From Massilia sp. H-1 (GTDB taxonomy: Bacteria; Pseudomonadota; Gammaproteobacteria; Burkholderiales; Burkholderiaceae_D), in NCBI GenBank assembly GCA_024703915.1, contig CP087969.1, positions 1,550,001 through 1,614,000 of the forward strand: a DNA stretch of 64,000 nt. The letters are read 5' to 3'. Under the pieces are notes generated by a model that was given only the letters and a program-made list of their open reading frames with translations, was not told where the DNA came from and searched no databases. Below, piece by piece: positions 1 to 10,919 of the stretch. Position 1 is the stretch's first letter. Every line of letters starts with the position of its first letter. The translations under genes and the position numbers were made by a program.

Positions 1-693
1 GGAAGGCGGGCGAGATCGTCGCCATTGCTTAGGCGTGTCCGGCAACGGCCAGAGCGAATTGATGCACATCCTGTCGGGCATGCGCCTGCCGACCGGCGGC
101 AAGGTCGCCTTCCTGGGCCAGGACTTGCCGTTCAAGGGCCGCCACGACGCCGACGGCCTGCCCGCGGCCTTCCGCGACCTGGGCATCGGCCACGTGCCGG
201 AAGACCGGTTGCGCGACGGCGTGATCAAGGATTTCTCGGTCATGCAGAACACCGTGTTCGGCTACCAGGACCGGGTCAAGAACCGCTGGGGCCTGCTCGA
301 CTTCAAGGCCATCGCGGCGCCTGCGCGGACCTGCTGCGCGTGTTCGACGTGCGCCCGGCCAATCCGGACCTGCGTATCGGCCTGCTCTCGGGCGGCAACC
401 AGCAGAAGGTCGTGATCGCGCGCGAAGTGTCGGCCAAGCCGAAACTGATGCTGGTCGGTCAGCCCACGCGGGGGGTCGACATCGGCACCATCGAATCGAT
501 CCACACCCAGCTGCTGCGCATGCGCGACGAGGGCGTGGCCATTTTGCTGGTGTCGGTGGAACTGGAAGAAGTGCGGGCGCTGGCCGACCGCATCATCGTC
601 ATGTCCGGTGGCCGCATCACCGGTGAACTCAAGATTGAAGAATTCGACACCACCCGCATCGGCTTGCTGATGGGCGGGATGCACAAATCATGA
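1..693 (+). CDS. BMP-family purine/nucleoside ABC transporter, ATP-binding subunit (C-terminal part)
   Basis: This is the C-terminal half of a two-domain ATPase that energises nucleoside or purine import; its start lies left of the window. The first visible residues read [16 protein letters not shown], the degenerate Walker A of the second ABC domain in sugar and BMP-type transporters. [14 protein letters not shown] is the signature motif and [11 protein letters not shown] the Walker B region. The frame is broken at 27-34 (a corrupted GCCGGC) and near 320 (small indel). The stop overlaps the next gene's start as ATGA (690-693), so the two are translationally coupled. The substrate class is inferred from the permeases and the purine genes nearby. 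Confidence 0.85.
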   Translation, partial: GRRARSSPLLRRVRQRPERIDAHPVGHAPADRRQGRLPGPGLAVQGPPRRRRPARGLPRPGHRPRAGRPVARRRDQGFLGHAEHRVRLPGPGQEPLGPARLQGHRGACADLLRVFDVRPANPDLRIGLLSGGNQQKVVIAREVSAKPKLMLVGQPTRGVDIGTIESIHTQLLRMRDEGVAILLVSVELEEVRALADRIIVMSGGRITGELKIEEFDTTRIGLLMGGMHKS

Positions 694-1775
694 AGATTAC
701 AGAACTCCCGCGCTGGGCCACCGCGTTCGCGCTGCCCGTCCTGAACCTGGTGTCGGCCTTGCTGGTGGCCGCGCTGGTCATCCATCTGCTGGGCGAGAGC
801 CCGGTCGAATCGCTCAAGATCCTGGTCGACAGCGCCGTCATCAATCCGGAAGGCTTGTCGTACACGCTGTTCTACGCCAGCACCTTCATCTTCACCGGCC
901 TGTCGGTGTCGATCGCGATGAAGGCCTAGCCTGTTCAACATCGGCAGCGAAGGCCAGCTTTACCTGGGCGGCCTGGGCCTGACCGTGGTCATGCTGCTGT
1001 GCGACGCCAGCCTGCCCGGCTGGCTGCTGATTCCCGCCGCGATGGTGGGCGCGGCCGTGTTTGGCGCGGCCTGGGCCTTCCTGCCCGGCTACCTGCAGGC
1101 CAAGCGCGGCAGCCATGTCGTGGTCACCACGATCATGTTCAACTTTATCGCCGCCAGCCTGATGAACTTCATCATCGTCAAGTACCTGATCCCGGAAGGC
1201 CAGCAAAATCCGGCCAGCCGCGTGTTCGCCAGCGCCGCCGAAATGCCGCGCCTGGCCAACTGGTTCCCGGTGCTGGGCGACACGCCGCTCAACATCAGCT
1301 TCCTGATCGCGATCGCGGCGCTGGCCATCTACGGCATCGTCGTGTGGCGTTCCTCGTGGGGCTACAAGCTGCGCGCCACGGGTCTGAACCACCATGCGGC
1401 GCATTACGCGGGCGTGTCGATCAGCGGCATGATCATTCTGGTCATGCTGATTTCAGGCGCTGGCTTAGCCTGGGCGCGGTCAATTCGATCATGGGGTCGA
1501 CCCACTACCTGTCGCTCAACTTCCCTGCTTAAGCCTTAAGCTTCGTGGGTATCGCGATCGCGCTGATGGGCCGCCAGCATCCGGTCGGCATTTTCCTGTC
1601 GGCCGTGCTGTTCGGCGCGCTGATCCAGGGCGGCTTCGACCTGTCGCTGGAAAAACCGAATATCCCGCAAGAGACCTTCATTTTCATTCAGGGCCTGATC
1701 ATCCTGTTCTGCGGCGCGATGGAAAATCTGTACGCGCCCGCATTGCTCAAGATGCTCAACCTGCGAAAAGGATAA
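690..1775 (+). CDS. BMP-family ABC transporter, first permease subunit
   Basis: A polytopic inner-membrane permease of about 360 residues in the family that serves BMP-type nucleoside importers. The conserved segment around residue 80 reads [19 protein letters not shown] once the site at 926-932 is restored. Further breaks at 1462-1469 and 1529-1545 also fall on expected GCCGGC sites; the second appears to be two adjacent copies. The protein ends [11 protein letters not shown]. It overlaps the ATPase gene by four bases and is followed after three bases by the second permease, as usual for this operon type. It should form a heterodimer with the next product. Confidence 0.85.
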
Positions 1776-1778
1776 GCC

Positions 1779-2752
1779 ATGTTTGAAGACTTCCAATTCG
1801 CCAGCATCATCGTCTCGACCATCCGCAATGCGCCGGTCCTGATCTTCGCGGCCATGGCTAAGCCTGTTCGCCGAACGCTCGGGCGTGATCGACCTCGCCC
1901 TCGAGGGCAAGATCCTGGCCAGCGCCTTCGTGTCGGCCGCCGTCGCCTTCACGACCAAGAACCCGTGGTACGGCGTGGCCCTTAAGCATGGCGGTGTCGG
2001 CCGCCCTCGCGCTGCTGCAGGGCTTCGTCAGCATCACGCAAAAGGGCAACCAGCTGGTCGGCGGCATCGCGATCAACATCGCCATGAGCGGCCTGACCTT
2101 CGTGCTGGCCCAGTTCTTCTACCAGCAGGGCGGACGCACGCCGGATCTGGGAGACGCACGCCTGTTCGACATCGTGCTGCCCGGTACCGCCGCCGTGGCC
2201 GACATTCCCTTCCTCGGCTGGTTCTACGGCCACGTGATCGGCGGCCACTCGGCGCTGGTGTACCTGGCCTTTGCGCTGATCCCGATCGTGCACTGGGTGA
2301 TCTACCACAGCCGCTTCGGCCTGCGCCTGCGCGCCTGCGGCGAGAACCCGCACGCGGCCGATGCGGCCGGCGTGAGCGTCGAAACCACGCGCTACATGGC
2401 GATGCTGGTGGCAGGCCTGCTGTGCTCGTTCTCGGGTGCCTACCTGGCGATCGTCCAGAGCGGCTTCTTCCTGCGCGATATGTCGGCCGGTGCTTAAGCT
2501 ACCTGGCGCTGACCGCCCTGGTCTTCGGTAACTGGCGTCCGATGTACACGGCGCTCGGCTGCATCATGTTCGGCTTCTTCAATGCCGTGCAGGTCCAGAT
2601 CGAAGGCGTGGAGCTGCCGGGCGTGGGCCGCATTCCAGGTTCGCTGATCCAGATGATTCCGTATGTGGTCACGGTGATCGTGCTGGCTTAGCCTGATGGC
2701 CAAGTCGGTGGCGCCGAAATCGATCGGCAAGCCGTTCGTCAAGTCGCGCTGA
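1779..2752 (+). CDS. BMP-family ABC transporter, second permease subunit
   Basis: The second permease of the same importer, about 320 residues and strongly hydrophobic. The segment AGLFAERSGVIDLALEGK near residue 28 is the hallmark of this subunit, and KGNQLVGGIAINIAMSG and CGENPHAADAAGVSVE are also typical. Breaks at 1857, 1979-1985, 2490-2497 and 2686-2692 are all GCCGGC-type; one intact GCCGGC remains at 2366-2371. The true stop is TGA at 2750-2752, after GKPFVKSR. The gene ends just before a strong terminator, so this is the operon's last gene. Confidence 0.85.
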
Positions 2753-2756
2753 TCCA

Positions 2757-2785
2757 AGGGTGGGGGCAAGCCCCACCCTGCTTTT
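2757..2785 (+). terminator. Rho-independent terminator after the ABC operon
   Basis: A perfect 9-bp stem, AGGGTGGGG with CCCCACCCT, around a GCAAG loop is followed by GC and TTTT. It lies five bases past the permease stop. The T tract runs into the stop codon of the convergent gene that ends at 2784. Confidence 0.85.
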
Positions 2786-3407
2786 ACAGCTTGCCGTCGA
2801 TAAGCGAAATGCGGTGTCCCAGGCGTTGTCGCACCGCCTCGATGAATTGCGCGGACAAGGGCGACCAGTTCCAGAATTCGAATGCGAGCACGACAAAGCT
2901 AGCCTCGGGGTGCACCCAATGCGGCAGTGCGCTGGGCTGGCCGCAGTGCTGACATTGCATCACATCGGTCTTCCCTTCGCACCAGTCCGAACCCGCTTGC
3001 CAGAACGCGTCGATCGGCGCCGGTGTGCCGCAGCGGGGACAAGGAACAGGGCCGAACTGGCCCTGCATATTGATGACGACATCGCGCCGCGTGACAACGC
3101 GCATGCCATTCATGACCATCGTGGAATGGGACGCGTAGTTGCCGTTGCTCGCATCGGTCTCCACCCCGCCGCATGCCCGCATGAAGTGGCGGCCCGGCCG
3201 GTAGCACAAGCCCTCGCCGGAGCAACCGTCGCATTGTTCATCATCGATGATTTGCTCATCGACCAGCCAGGCAACGATCGCAGCGGCAAGCTGCTGCGCG
3301 TGCTCCGGCGTGGTCACGCCATGGCTCAGAATCGCTTGATTAAAATCGCCCAACCTTCCTCCACTAGATGAATGAGCTGCGATACGAAATTCGGTCAAAT
3401 AAGTCAA
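2784..3407 (-). CDS. Hypothetical protein with zinc-ribbon cysteine pairs
   Basis: An unbroken reading frame of up to 207 residues with no family I can name. It contains three CxxC-like groups: CDGCSGEGLC near residue 60, CPRCG near 122, and CQHCG near 150. That suggests one or two structural zinc sites. No signal peptide or membrane segment is visible, so it is probably cytoplasmic. The longest frame starts at a TTG (3405-3407); an internal start such as the GTG in the stretch LSHGVTTPEH is possible. It lies convergent to the ABC operon and divergent from the next gene. Confidence 0.6.
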   Translation of the reverse strand: MTYLTEFRIAAHSSSGGRLGDFNQAILSHGVTTPEHAQQLAAAIVAWLVDEQIIDDEQCDGCSGEGLCYRPGRHFMRACGGVETDASNGNYASHSTMVMNGMRVVTRRDVVINMQGQFGPVPCPRCGTPAPIDAFWQAGSDWCEGKTDVMQCQHCGQPSALPHWVHPEASFVVLAFEFWNWSPLSAQFIEAVRQRLGHRISLIDGKL

Positions 3408-3455
3408 TTGAACGTTAAGCTACCAGACCGCAGCCCATTCGACGACAAGCAACGC

Positions 3456-3956
3456 ATGAAATTCTTCTCACTTGCCCGCCGACTTCTCGTGGTATCGCTT
3501 TGTCTGGCGATGCTGACCGCCACCGCTGCGCATGCATCGGAATCCAAGATCAAGCTACGCCTTGGCATCCATTTGCTGGACGACGGGCCGGTCAAATCGG
3601 CTGCCCTCGATGCCGCAGACGATATCACACGTACCCTGTCGCTTCTGACCCATCCCACCAAAACGCCGGAGGAAATTACCAAGGCCCTCGCGTGGACGGA
3701 GAAGCAGCCGCTGTTACTGGCGCTTACCGAGCCCCCGGTTGTGAACAATCCGCTGTACCGCGCCAATGGCAGACAAATCCGCCTGTGCTACGCGCTTGGT
3801 GAAACCAGCGATTGGCATGCGGAAGGAGAGCAGTTGTCATTTCGTGTGCGCTACGTCGGCACGACAGCGCGCTTCGAACCGGTCGTTGAAGTTCAGCATT
3901 ACCGGAAGCAGGGACGACACTGGCATCTGTTCAAGCAAGTCCGGATGCCGCAGTGA
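3456..3956 (+). CDS. Small secreted protein of unknown function
   Basis: A 166-residue protein starting at ATG 3456. MKFFSLARRLLVVSLC followed by LAMLTATAAHAS is a clear signal peptide with an AHA-S cleavage site, so the product should be periplasmic. The mature part is mixed polar with no cysteine pairs or repeats that identify a family. The frame is intact, which fits the absence of GCCGGC here. It stands alone, divergent from the zinc-ribbon gene. I do not recognise it. Confidence 0.6.
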   Translation: MKFFSLARRLLVVSLCLAMLTATAAHASESKIKLRLGIHLLDDGPVKSAALDAADDITRTLSLLTHPTKTPEEITKALAWTEKQPLLLALTEPPVVNNPLYRANGRQIRLCYALGETSDWHAEGEQLSFRVRYVGTTARFEPVVEVQHYRKQGRHWHLFKQVRMPQ

Positions 3957-4038
3957 TGTGTTCATCTGCGCTGAAGGAGCATTCCGAGACCGGCACACCG
4001 ATGAGCTCGTGTCCGAATGTCAGACCTGACCCCCACGC

Positions 4039-4862
4039 TTATTCTGCTTTTTGCGCTGACTGGGTGATGGTCCAGGCGAAGCCGACGCCGATCGAGGCGC
4101 CGGTGCTGCGCTGCATCAGCGGGCTGTCGCGATTGACCACTGTCGGCTGTAGGTTTCTGTAACGCACGAAACCGAACAGGCGCAGGTCCGGGGTGACCAG
4201 GCGCGAGGCGCTGGCGCCGGTGCGCACCAGCATCAGGCCTAAGCACCGGCGTCGAACGCGGGTCGCTCGGCCGTGGCGTACTGCGGCTGCACTTCGTAGA
4301 AGTATTGGTTGATCTTGCGGTTGCCGAACACCATGCCGAGGTTGGCGTCGAAGGTCCAGTCCTCGCGCGCGCCGCGCATTTCGTACACGACCTTCGGTTC
4401 GAAGGTCCAGCCTTGCGCGTGCAGGCCGCCGCGCGCTTCGAGCACGGCGCGCAGCGGGATGTCGAGCCGCAGGCGGCTGCCCGGCGAGGGCTCGGCCAGT
4501 TTGACTTTCAGGCGCGGCCCCAGTTCGAGCAGCGTGCCCAGGTCGGGCATCCCGGCGCGCGCGGCCACGTCGTCGGAACGGGCTTAGGCAGCGATGCCGC
4601 CAGGCCGACGTCGAGTTCCACCTGTTCGCTGCGCAGCAGGCGCAAGCCGATGCCCGACTGGTCCGAGCGGGAAGACCTTGCCGCGGTAGATCAGGAATGG
4701 CAGCACCAGGCTGCGCGTGGAACGGTCGGAGGAGCCGGGATAGGCCGGGGTGCTGGCGGTGCCGCCCAGGACGCCCACTTCCCACAATGGCAACTCCTGG
4801 GCCTGAACGGCCAGCGGCAGCGCGCACAGCAGCGCGCAGGACAGCATCGTTTTCAACGTCAT
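4039..4862 (-). CDS. MipA/OmpV family outer-membrane protein
   Basis: An outer-membrane beta-barrel protein of about 270 residues with the signal peptide MTLKTMLSCALLCALPLA, cleaved near VQA-QELPLWE. The start of the mature chain, LWEVGVLGG with PAYPGSSDRS, is characteristic of the MipA/OmpV family, which includes the MltA-interacting scaffold protein and porin-like members. The C-terminus SIGVGFAWTITQ looks like a final barrel strand. Breaks at 4228 and 4581 are GCCGGC-type; another near 4670 is a small indel. It ends in front of the c-di-GMP gene on the same strand after only three bases, so the two may be co-transcribed. Confidence 0.75.
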
Positions 4863-4865
4863 GCA

Positions 4866-6958
4866 TTAACCTGGAAGTGATAACAGCATTTGTTCGAATT
4901 CGGCAAGCGGAACCGGCTTGCCGTACAGGTAGCCCTGGAAGGCGCAGCAGCCGATCGACAATAGAAAATCGGCCTGCGCTGCAGTCTCCACGCCCTCGGC
5001 GATCACGTCAAGCCCCATGTGGTGCGCCAGCGCCACGATGGTGCTGGCAATGGCGGCGTCGTTGGGGTCGACCGTCACGTCGCGCACGAAGGACTGGTCG
5101 ATCTTGAGCTGGTCGAGCGGCAGCCGTTTGAGGTAGGACAAGGAGGAGTAGCCGGTGCCGAAATCGTCGAGCGAGAAGCACACGCCGTGCCGCTTGAGCG
5201 CGGTCATCTTTTCGATGATGCCTTCCACGTCGTCCATCAGCAGGCTCTCGGTGAGCTCGAGCTTGAGGCGGCGCGCGTCGGCCCCGGTGGCGGCAAGCAC
5301 GTCGAGCACCTGTTCGACGAAATCGGGTTGGCGGAACTGGCGCACGCTGATGTTGACCGCGACCGACAGGTGCGCGGCCTGCGCTTCGCGCCCCCAGGCG
5401 GCCAGCTGGCGGCAGGCGCTCTCGAGCACCCAGCGTCCGATCGGGATGATCAGGCCGGTCTCCTCGGTCAGGGGAATGAAGTCGTTGGGGGCGACCATGC
5501 CGCGCTCCGGGTGCATCCAGCGCAGCAGCACTTCGGCGCCGGTGATGCGCCCGTTCATGTCGCGCTGCGACTGGTAATACAGGACGAAGGCGTTTTGCTG
5601 CAGGCCGTCGCGCAAGTCGTGTTCCAGGGCGGCCCGGGCCGAGACCACGGTCTGCATGTGCGGATCGAAAAAGCGCAGCGTGTTGCGCCCCGCCGTCTTG
5701 GCGTTGTACATGGCCAGGTCGGCGCGCTTCATCAGTTCGTCGATGGTGTGGGCGCTGCCGTCGAACAGGGTGATGCCGATGCTCGAGGTGCTCTGGTGGC
5801 GCTTGCCCGCCAGGTCGTACAGGGGGTGCCGAGCGCGGCGAGAATCTTGCGCCCGATGGTTTCGGCCTGGGGCGCGGCGTCGGCCAGTTCCTGGCCCAGG
5901 CCTTCGAGCATGACCACGAATTCATCGCCGCCCAGGCGCGCCACGGTGTCGCCCTCGCGGATGCAGCGCGTCAGGCGGGCGCCCACCTGCAGCAGGAGCA
6001 GGTCGCCCATGTCGTGGCCGAGCGTGTCGTTGAGGGTCTTGAAGTTATCCAGGTCGATGAACAGCAGCGCAGCGCGCGCCCGGTGCGGCTGGAACCGACC
6101 ATCGCGTGGCGCAGCCGTTCGATCAGCATGCGCCGGTTCGGCAGATGGGTCAGCGGGTCGTAATAGGCCAGGCTGCGGATTTCTTCTTCGGTCACCATGC
6201 GTTCGCGCTCGGACTCGGCCAGGTGGTCGAGCATGCCGTTGATCGATGCGCCCAGGGCGCCGATTTCGTCATGCTTACCAGGCCCAGGCCCGCACGCACG
6301 CTGCGCTCGCCCTTGTCGACCGCATTGGCCACCACCATCAGCTGGCGCAGGCCGCTGGTCAGGCCGATGGGCGATCAGCATCGCCAGCAGGACGGCAAAG
6401 CCGACCGCGAAGGCGCCCACGACGTAGCCGCGCCGCTTCACGGCCGCCAGGTTGTCCTGCATCTGGGCCCGCCCCCAGCCGATCCGCACCCAGCCCAGGT
6501 GGCGGCTGCTTATGAACACGGGTTCGGCCACGTCGACCAGGTCGGCGTTGTCGACCAGCAGGGCGGCCCTGGGCACGGGCTTTGCCAGCCAGGCGCGGCT
6601 GACGGCGTCGTCGACCCGCATGCCGATGTCGCCCACTTCGTTGGAGGCGAGCACGCGGCCGTCGCGGCCCAGCACCATCGCGTAGCGCACGTTGGGGTTG
6701 CGCGCGATGCTGTGCAATTCGGTCTGCAGGCCGGGCCGGTCGTTGGCCACCAGCCAGGCGGTGCTGCCCACGGCCAGCATGTGGGCCAGGTCTTCGGCAT
6801 TGCGCCTAGCTCTGGTCCATCAGGAAGGCGGTCTGGTGCTGGACCACGCCGTAGCCGAAGCCGAACATCACCAGCCCGGTGGCGACGGCGAAGGCAAGGG
6901 CGAGCTGGCGCCGGATGGTGCCGCAGGCCAGGGCGATCAGCCGGTCAAGGACGCGCAT
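4866..6958 (-). CDS. Membrane sensor with HAMP, GGDEF and EAL domains (c-di-GMP turnover)
   Basis: A predicted inner-membrane protein of about 700 residues that makes and/or degrades cyclic di-GMP. It has an N-terminal membrane helix (residues 12-33), a periplasmic sensing region, a second helix near 155-177 and a HAMP linker. A GGDEF domain follows with an intact RLGGDEFVVMLEG. The EAL domain carries EVLLRW, ELTES, DDFGTGYSSL, KIDQSF and AEGVET, so phosphodiesterase activity is likely. Breaks are at 6804, about 6366, 6273, about 6074 and about 5826. The start ATG (6958) lies inside the end of the upstream binding-protein gene, so the two are coupled and probably form one signalling unit. Confidence 0.85.
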
Positions 6959-7878
6959 CCGGTCCGGCCGGGAAGGCCTGCTTGTGTTGTTCGAGGAAGA
7001 CCCGCACGACGTCGTATTCGTCGGCCCCGGCCAGCTCTGAAGCGGGTCACCGGCACCATGGCCAGCAGCGCCCTGCCCTGCGCCGTATCGTGCATCTCGG
7101 CCAGCAGGCGCCCGACCCGGCGCACCAGGTCGGGCGGCACGTCGTCGCGCGATGATGCCCTGGTTGACCAGGGATGGGGTGGGGAAGCGCACGTCGAGCT
7201 GCCTGGCTTCGTCCGGATGCTCGCGCAGGAAGGCGGCCCAGGCCAGCGGCCAGGTGGCGCTTGGCGTCGGCGCCTTTCATGTAGACCTCCATGATCGAGG
7301 CGTGCTGCGAGCCCACATAGCTGACCTGCAGGTCGCGCGCGGGATCGATCCCGGCCTGCTTGAGCTGGAGCTGGGTCATCATGGTGGCGGCCAGTGCGGA
7401 CTTGGGCGGAAAGCAGACCTTCTTGCCCTTGAGGTCTTCCAGGCGCGTGATGCCGCTGCCCTTGCGCACCACCCAGATGCCGCGGAAGGCGGCGTCGTCC
7501 CCCATCTTGGCGAAGATGCGGTAGCCGCTGTGCTGGGTCGCGCGCCAGCTGTGGTAGGGATTGGACAGGGCAGAAGGCGAAGTTGCGCGCTTCGAGCTGC
7601 TGTTCGTGCTCGGCCAGGCCGCGCGGCACTTCGAGCACCAGGCGCGCGTCCGGCAGGCTGGCATTGAGGTAGTCGACGATCGGCTGGAAGGTGTCGTAAA
7701 TGTCGCGGAAGTTCGACATCGGGGTCACGCCGAAGGTGTATTCGGGCAGCCTGGCCAGGTGGGCGGGGGCGACCAGGGTGGGCGCATACGGGGCGTCGGG
7801 CGCCTGCTTGCCGCAGGCGGCCAGCAGGCAGCACAGCATGCCGATCCAGCGCCACCCCGTCCTCGTCCAGCCATCCAT
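6945..7878 (-). CDS. PhnD-like periplasmic binding lipoprotein
   Basis: A solute-binding protein of about 310 residues in the phosphate/phosphonate-binding (PhnD-like) fold. The N-terminus has the lipobox LLAACGK. The segments YTFGVTPMSNFRDIYDTFQP and DLKGKKVCFPPKSALAATMM match the hinge and second lobe of the family. Frame breaks near 7560 and 7250 are small indels. No transporter permease or ATPase gene follows; instead the gene overlaps the GGDEF-EAL gene by 14 bases (stop TGA at 6945-6947). I infer that ligand binding here feeds the sensor rather than transport. Ligand unknown. Confidence 0.75.
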
Positions 7879-7964
7879 GACAGCCTCCCGGTTACTCCAT
7901 CTGAGAAAGTATCCCCAGTGTTCGGGCGCAAGTCAACCGCGCCCTGCCGAACCGCAACGGCGGC

Positions 7965-9083
7965 TCAGGGTGCGGGGGTGGGCGCGGCAGCGGTGTCGGG
8001 CCAGATCGACTGCAGCAGCCAGGCCAGGTGGTAGCCGCCCTTGACCAGCTGGGTGCGGGCCAGGTCCGAGCTCGGCACCGGGTAGTTCGGGCCCATCTCG
8101 AGCGTGAACTTGTATTCGGTTTCGCCGCGCTTGTTGGTCTGGGCTTCGCGCTTGCCGATGGTGACGTCGCTGTAGGCGCGCTTGGAGGCGGCCAGCGCGT
8201 CATTGGCCCACTGGTAAGGCCAGGTGGCCGGGTCGCCCGTGTTGCGCGCGACGCCGATCTGGGCCTCGGCCTTGGTGTCGATCATTTTTTGAGCGAACTC
8301 GTCCGGAGCGCGGGTACTGCTGCGCCGCATGGCGTACTCGACCACGGTGCTGTCCCAGTAGCTGTGGAAGGGCTTGGTCGGCCACTTCTTGGCCCCGGCT
8401 TAAGCAGCGGTTTGGCTTCGCCGCGATGAGCGGCTTGGCCAGCTGTTCGAGCTTGTCGTCGTCGAGCAGCAGGCTGTTGCCACCGCGCGACTCGAACAGG
8501 TTCACCGCATCGATCTCGGTCTTGTTTTCCGGCACGGCAAACACGCCGTCGGCGCTCACATAAGCCGAGCCCATGTGCAGCGGCTGGTGGATGTCGCCCG
8601 TCATGTGGGCCACCAGCAGCAGGGCCTGGCGGCGGCTCAGCTGGTGCGGATTGAGGGCGGGATCGGTCTTGCCCTGCAGGACAGAAATCGCCTGCTTCAG
8701 GGTCTGGACGATGTCGACGTCGGAACCGCCCACGATCCCGTCGCGGTAGCGCAGGTACTGGAACGGCACGTTGGCGTAGTGGTATTCCTGGTGGCGCGGA
8801 TTGACGTCGGTGTAGGCTTGCTGTTCGGCATTGGCTAGAGCGGATAGCCGACGCCGCCCTTGGCCGAATCGGCCCAGTTGGTGATCGATTCCAGGCTTTC
8901 GCCCGGCAGCAGCAGGGCGGCGACCTGCTGCTCGGCGCGCGTGCCCTTGATCAGTTTTTCAGCGATGGCGCCGACCGCGCGGTGGCCGTCGTAGCCCCAG
9001 GCCAGTGCATCGATCGAGACGAAGGCGCACGAGAGCGCCACAACACCAGCCAGCTTGTTCATTCGGTTTTCCTTGTCGGTCAT
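7965..9083 (-). CDS. S1/P1-type nuclease, secreted
   Basis: A zinc-dependent single-strand-specific nuclease of about 370 residues. A signal peptide precedes the mature start AWGYDGHRAVG, whose tryptophan and histidine bind zinc in this family. The core motif HMTGDIHQPLHMG (HxxxDxHxPxH) and the upstream ITNWADSAK are intact. Breaks occur at 8832 and 8398. The start at 9083 overlaps the upstream 5'-nucleotidase stop as ATGA; a second ATG seven codons in (9062) sits directly before the signal sequence. It would cut extracellular or periplasmic RNA and DNA to 5'-nucleotides, the substrate of its partner gene. Confidence 0.85.
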
Positions 9084-10780
9084 GGATTCAGTGGACGATC
9101 CGGATGCGCCCTGCTTAAAGCGCTGATGCTGACCGGCTTGCCGGTCCCGGCCCGGCTGACCAGATACGCGGTCAGCGCATCGAGGTCGCGCACATTGGTG
9201 TCGCGCTTGTTGGCGGCCACCTTGAAGGCGGGGAAATTGTCGCCGCCTTCGGCCAGGAAATTGTTGGCGGCCACGCGGTAGGTCTTGCGTTCATCCATCG
9301 CGACGCCGCCCAGCATCAGGCTGCCCGGGACCACGCTGGCCGGCCGCGGCGCGGCCGGATTCCAGGTGTAGCTGAAGCCATCGGAGATTTGCAGCACGGA
9401 CAGGGTCGGCCGAACCGGGACGCAGCCATTGCTGGTCCAGCAGTTCGCGGATCTGGGCGCCGGTCATGTCCATGGCCACCAGGGTATTGCCGAACGGGAG
9501 CACGATCTGCACCTGGCCGGTGGTGGCGACCAGGTCGGCGCCGACGTCGAGATCCTGGCGGATGCCGCCCGCGTTCATGAAGGCGATCTGCACGCCCTCG
9601 TCGCGGGTGGCGGCCAGGGCCGAGTCGGCGATCAGGTCGCCCAGCGCCGATTCATGCCGGCCGGGGTCGACTTGCGGCCGATGCTGCGCACGGCCACCTG
9701 GGCCAGCGGACGGGTCAGCGCCGCGGTGCTGCGCGCGCGCCTGGGCCAGGTAGGCCGACACTTTTTCGTCGGGCGGATACTGGCCCGGCTTGACCACGAC
9801 GTTGCGCACCTTGATCGAGCGCACGTCGGCCGAGACCGGGTCGACCAGCATCTTGATGCGGGTGAGCACGTGTCCGCCCATGGCGGCCTGGGTCACGGTG
9901 CGCCCTTCGACCACGCACTGGAAACCCTTGTGCGTGTGGCCGCTGACGATCAGGCGAATGGCCGGATCGAGGCGGCGCGCGATGTCGATGATCGGGCCCT
10001 TCCAGTTCGCTGCACTCGGGCTTGTCGAACTGTTCCTTGGTGGAGCCGCCTTCGTGAATCATGAGCACGAACACCTGGGCGCCCTTGGCGCAGCTCGGGC
10101 ATGACCTGGTTGACGGCGTCGGCTTCGTCGATGAAGGACAGGCCGAAGATGCCCGACTTGAGCACCATCGAGGCGGTGTCCTTGAGCACGGCGCCGATCA
10201 GGCCGACCTTGATGCCCTTGACGTCGGCGATCCGGTAGGCTTAAGCAGGACCGGCTGGCCCGTCTGGCTGTCGAGCACGTTGGCGGCCAGGTAGGTGAAG
10301 CTTGCAGCCAAAAGCAAATTGCGGCGACAGCTTGCAGGCGCGGTCCGGACGGATCGAGACGCAGCCGCCGTGCTGCTGGCGCAGCAGTTCGGCGCGGCCC
10401 TGGTCGAACTCGTGGTTGCCGACCGAGCTGGCGAACAGGCTAGGCCATGGTCAGCGCTTCGATGCTCGGCTCGTCGGCCCACAGCGAGGACATGGCCGGG
10501 CTGGCGCCCACCAGGTCATGCGCGGCAACGAACAGCAAGTCCTTGTCTTCCTTGCGCCAGGCCTGGAGCGCGGCGGCGACATTGTCGATCCCGCCCGCCT
10601 GTTCGGCGCGCGATATTGTCGGCCACGCTCGTGTATTCGAACTTGGTGGCGTCGAGGTGGCCATGGAAATCGTTGAACGAGACCAGATTGAGCTCGACGG
10701 GGCCGCCCGGGCGTGGCGCAGCCGGACAGGACACTGAGGGTAATTGCGGCGATACAGCCAAAGCGAATGCGATTTTTCAT
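9080..10780 (-). CDS. Bifunctional metallophosphatase / 5'-nucleotidase lipoprotein
   Basis: A UshA-like secreted phosphatase of about 565 residues that releases nucleosides from nucleotides. The N-terminus [14 protein letters not shown] with LSVLSGCA is a lipoprotein signal. Metal-site motifs visible are [19 protein letters not shown] and SGHTHKG; the C-terminal domain begins around [10 protein letters not shown]. Breaks at 10439, 10239 and 9113 are GCCGGC-type and several others are small indels; intact GCCGGC remains at 9339-9344 and 9656-9661. It overlaps the nuclease gene by four bases, so the pair is made together and works in series. Confidence 0.85.
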
Positions 10781-10847
10781 AGACAGAAGGATAACCGATT
10801 GCACACGGGGCGCAGGGGCGCGGCGCTGTTCTTTTACATTGCTGAAA

Positions 10848-10877
10848 CAAATAAAAAACGGGCCCGAAGGCCCGTTT
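10848..10877 (-). terminator. Rho-independent terminator after the TonB-dependent receptor gene
   Basis: A 9-bp stem, AAACGGGCC with GGCCCGTTT, is capped by a CGAA tetraloop. In the minus direction it is followed by a T-rich tract (the A run at 10848-10858). It lies 43 bases past the receptor stop and separates that gene from the 5'-nucleotidase gene. Confidence 0.85.
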
Positions 10878-10919
10878 CTGGAACTGCAGCACGGCGCAGG
10901 CGCCGTGCCCGGGTGATGC

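Noticed and set aside
5019..6242. Open frame of 407 codons on the plus strand, antisense to the GGDEF-EAL gene
   Set aside because: Shadow of the EAL domain; histidine- and valine-rich low-complexity translation without family features.
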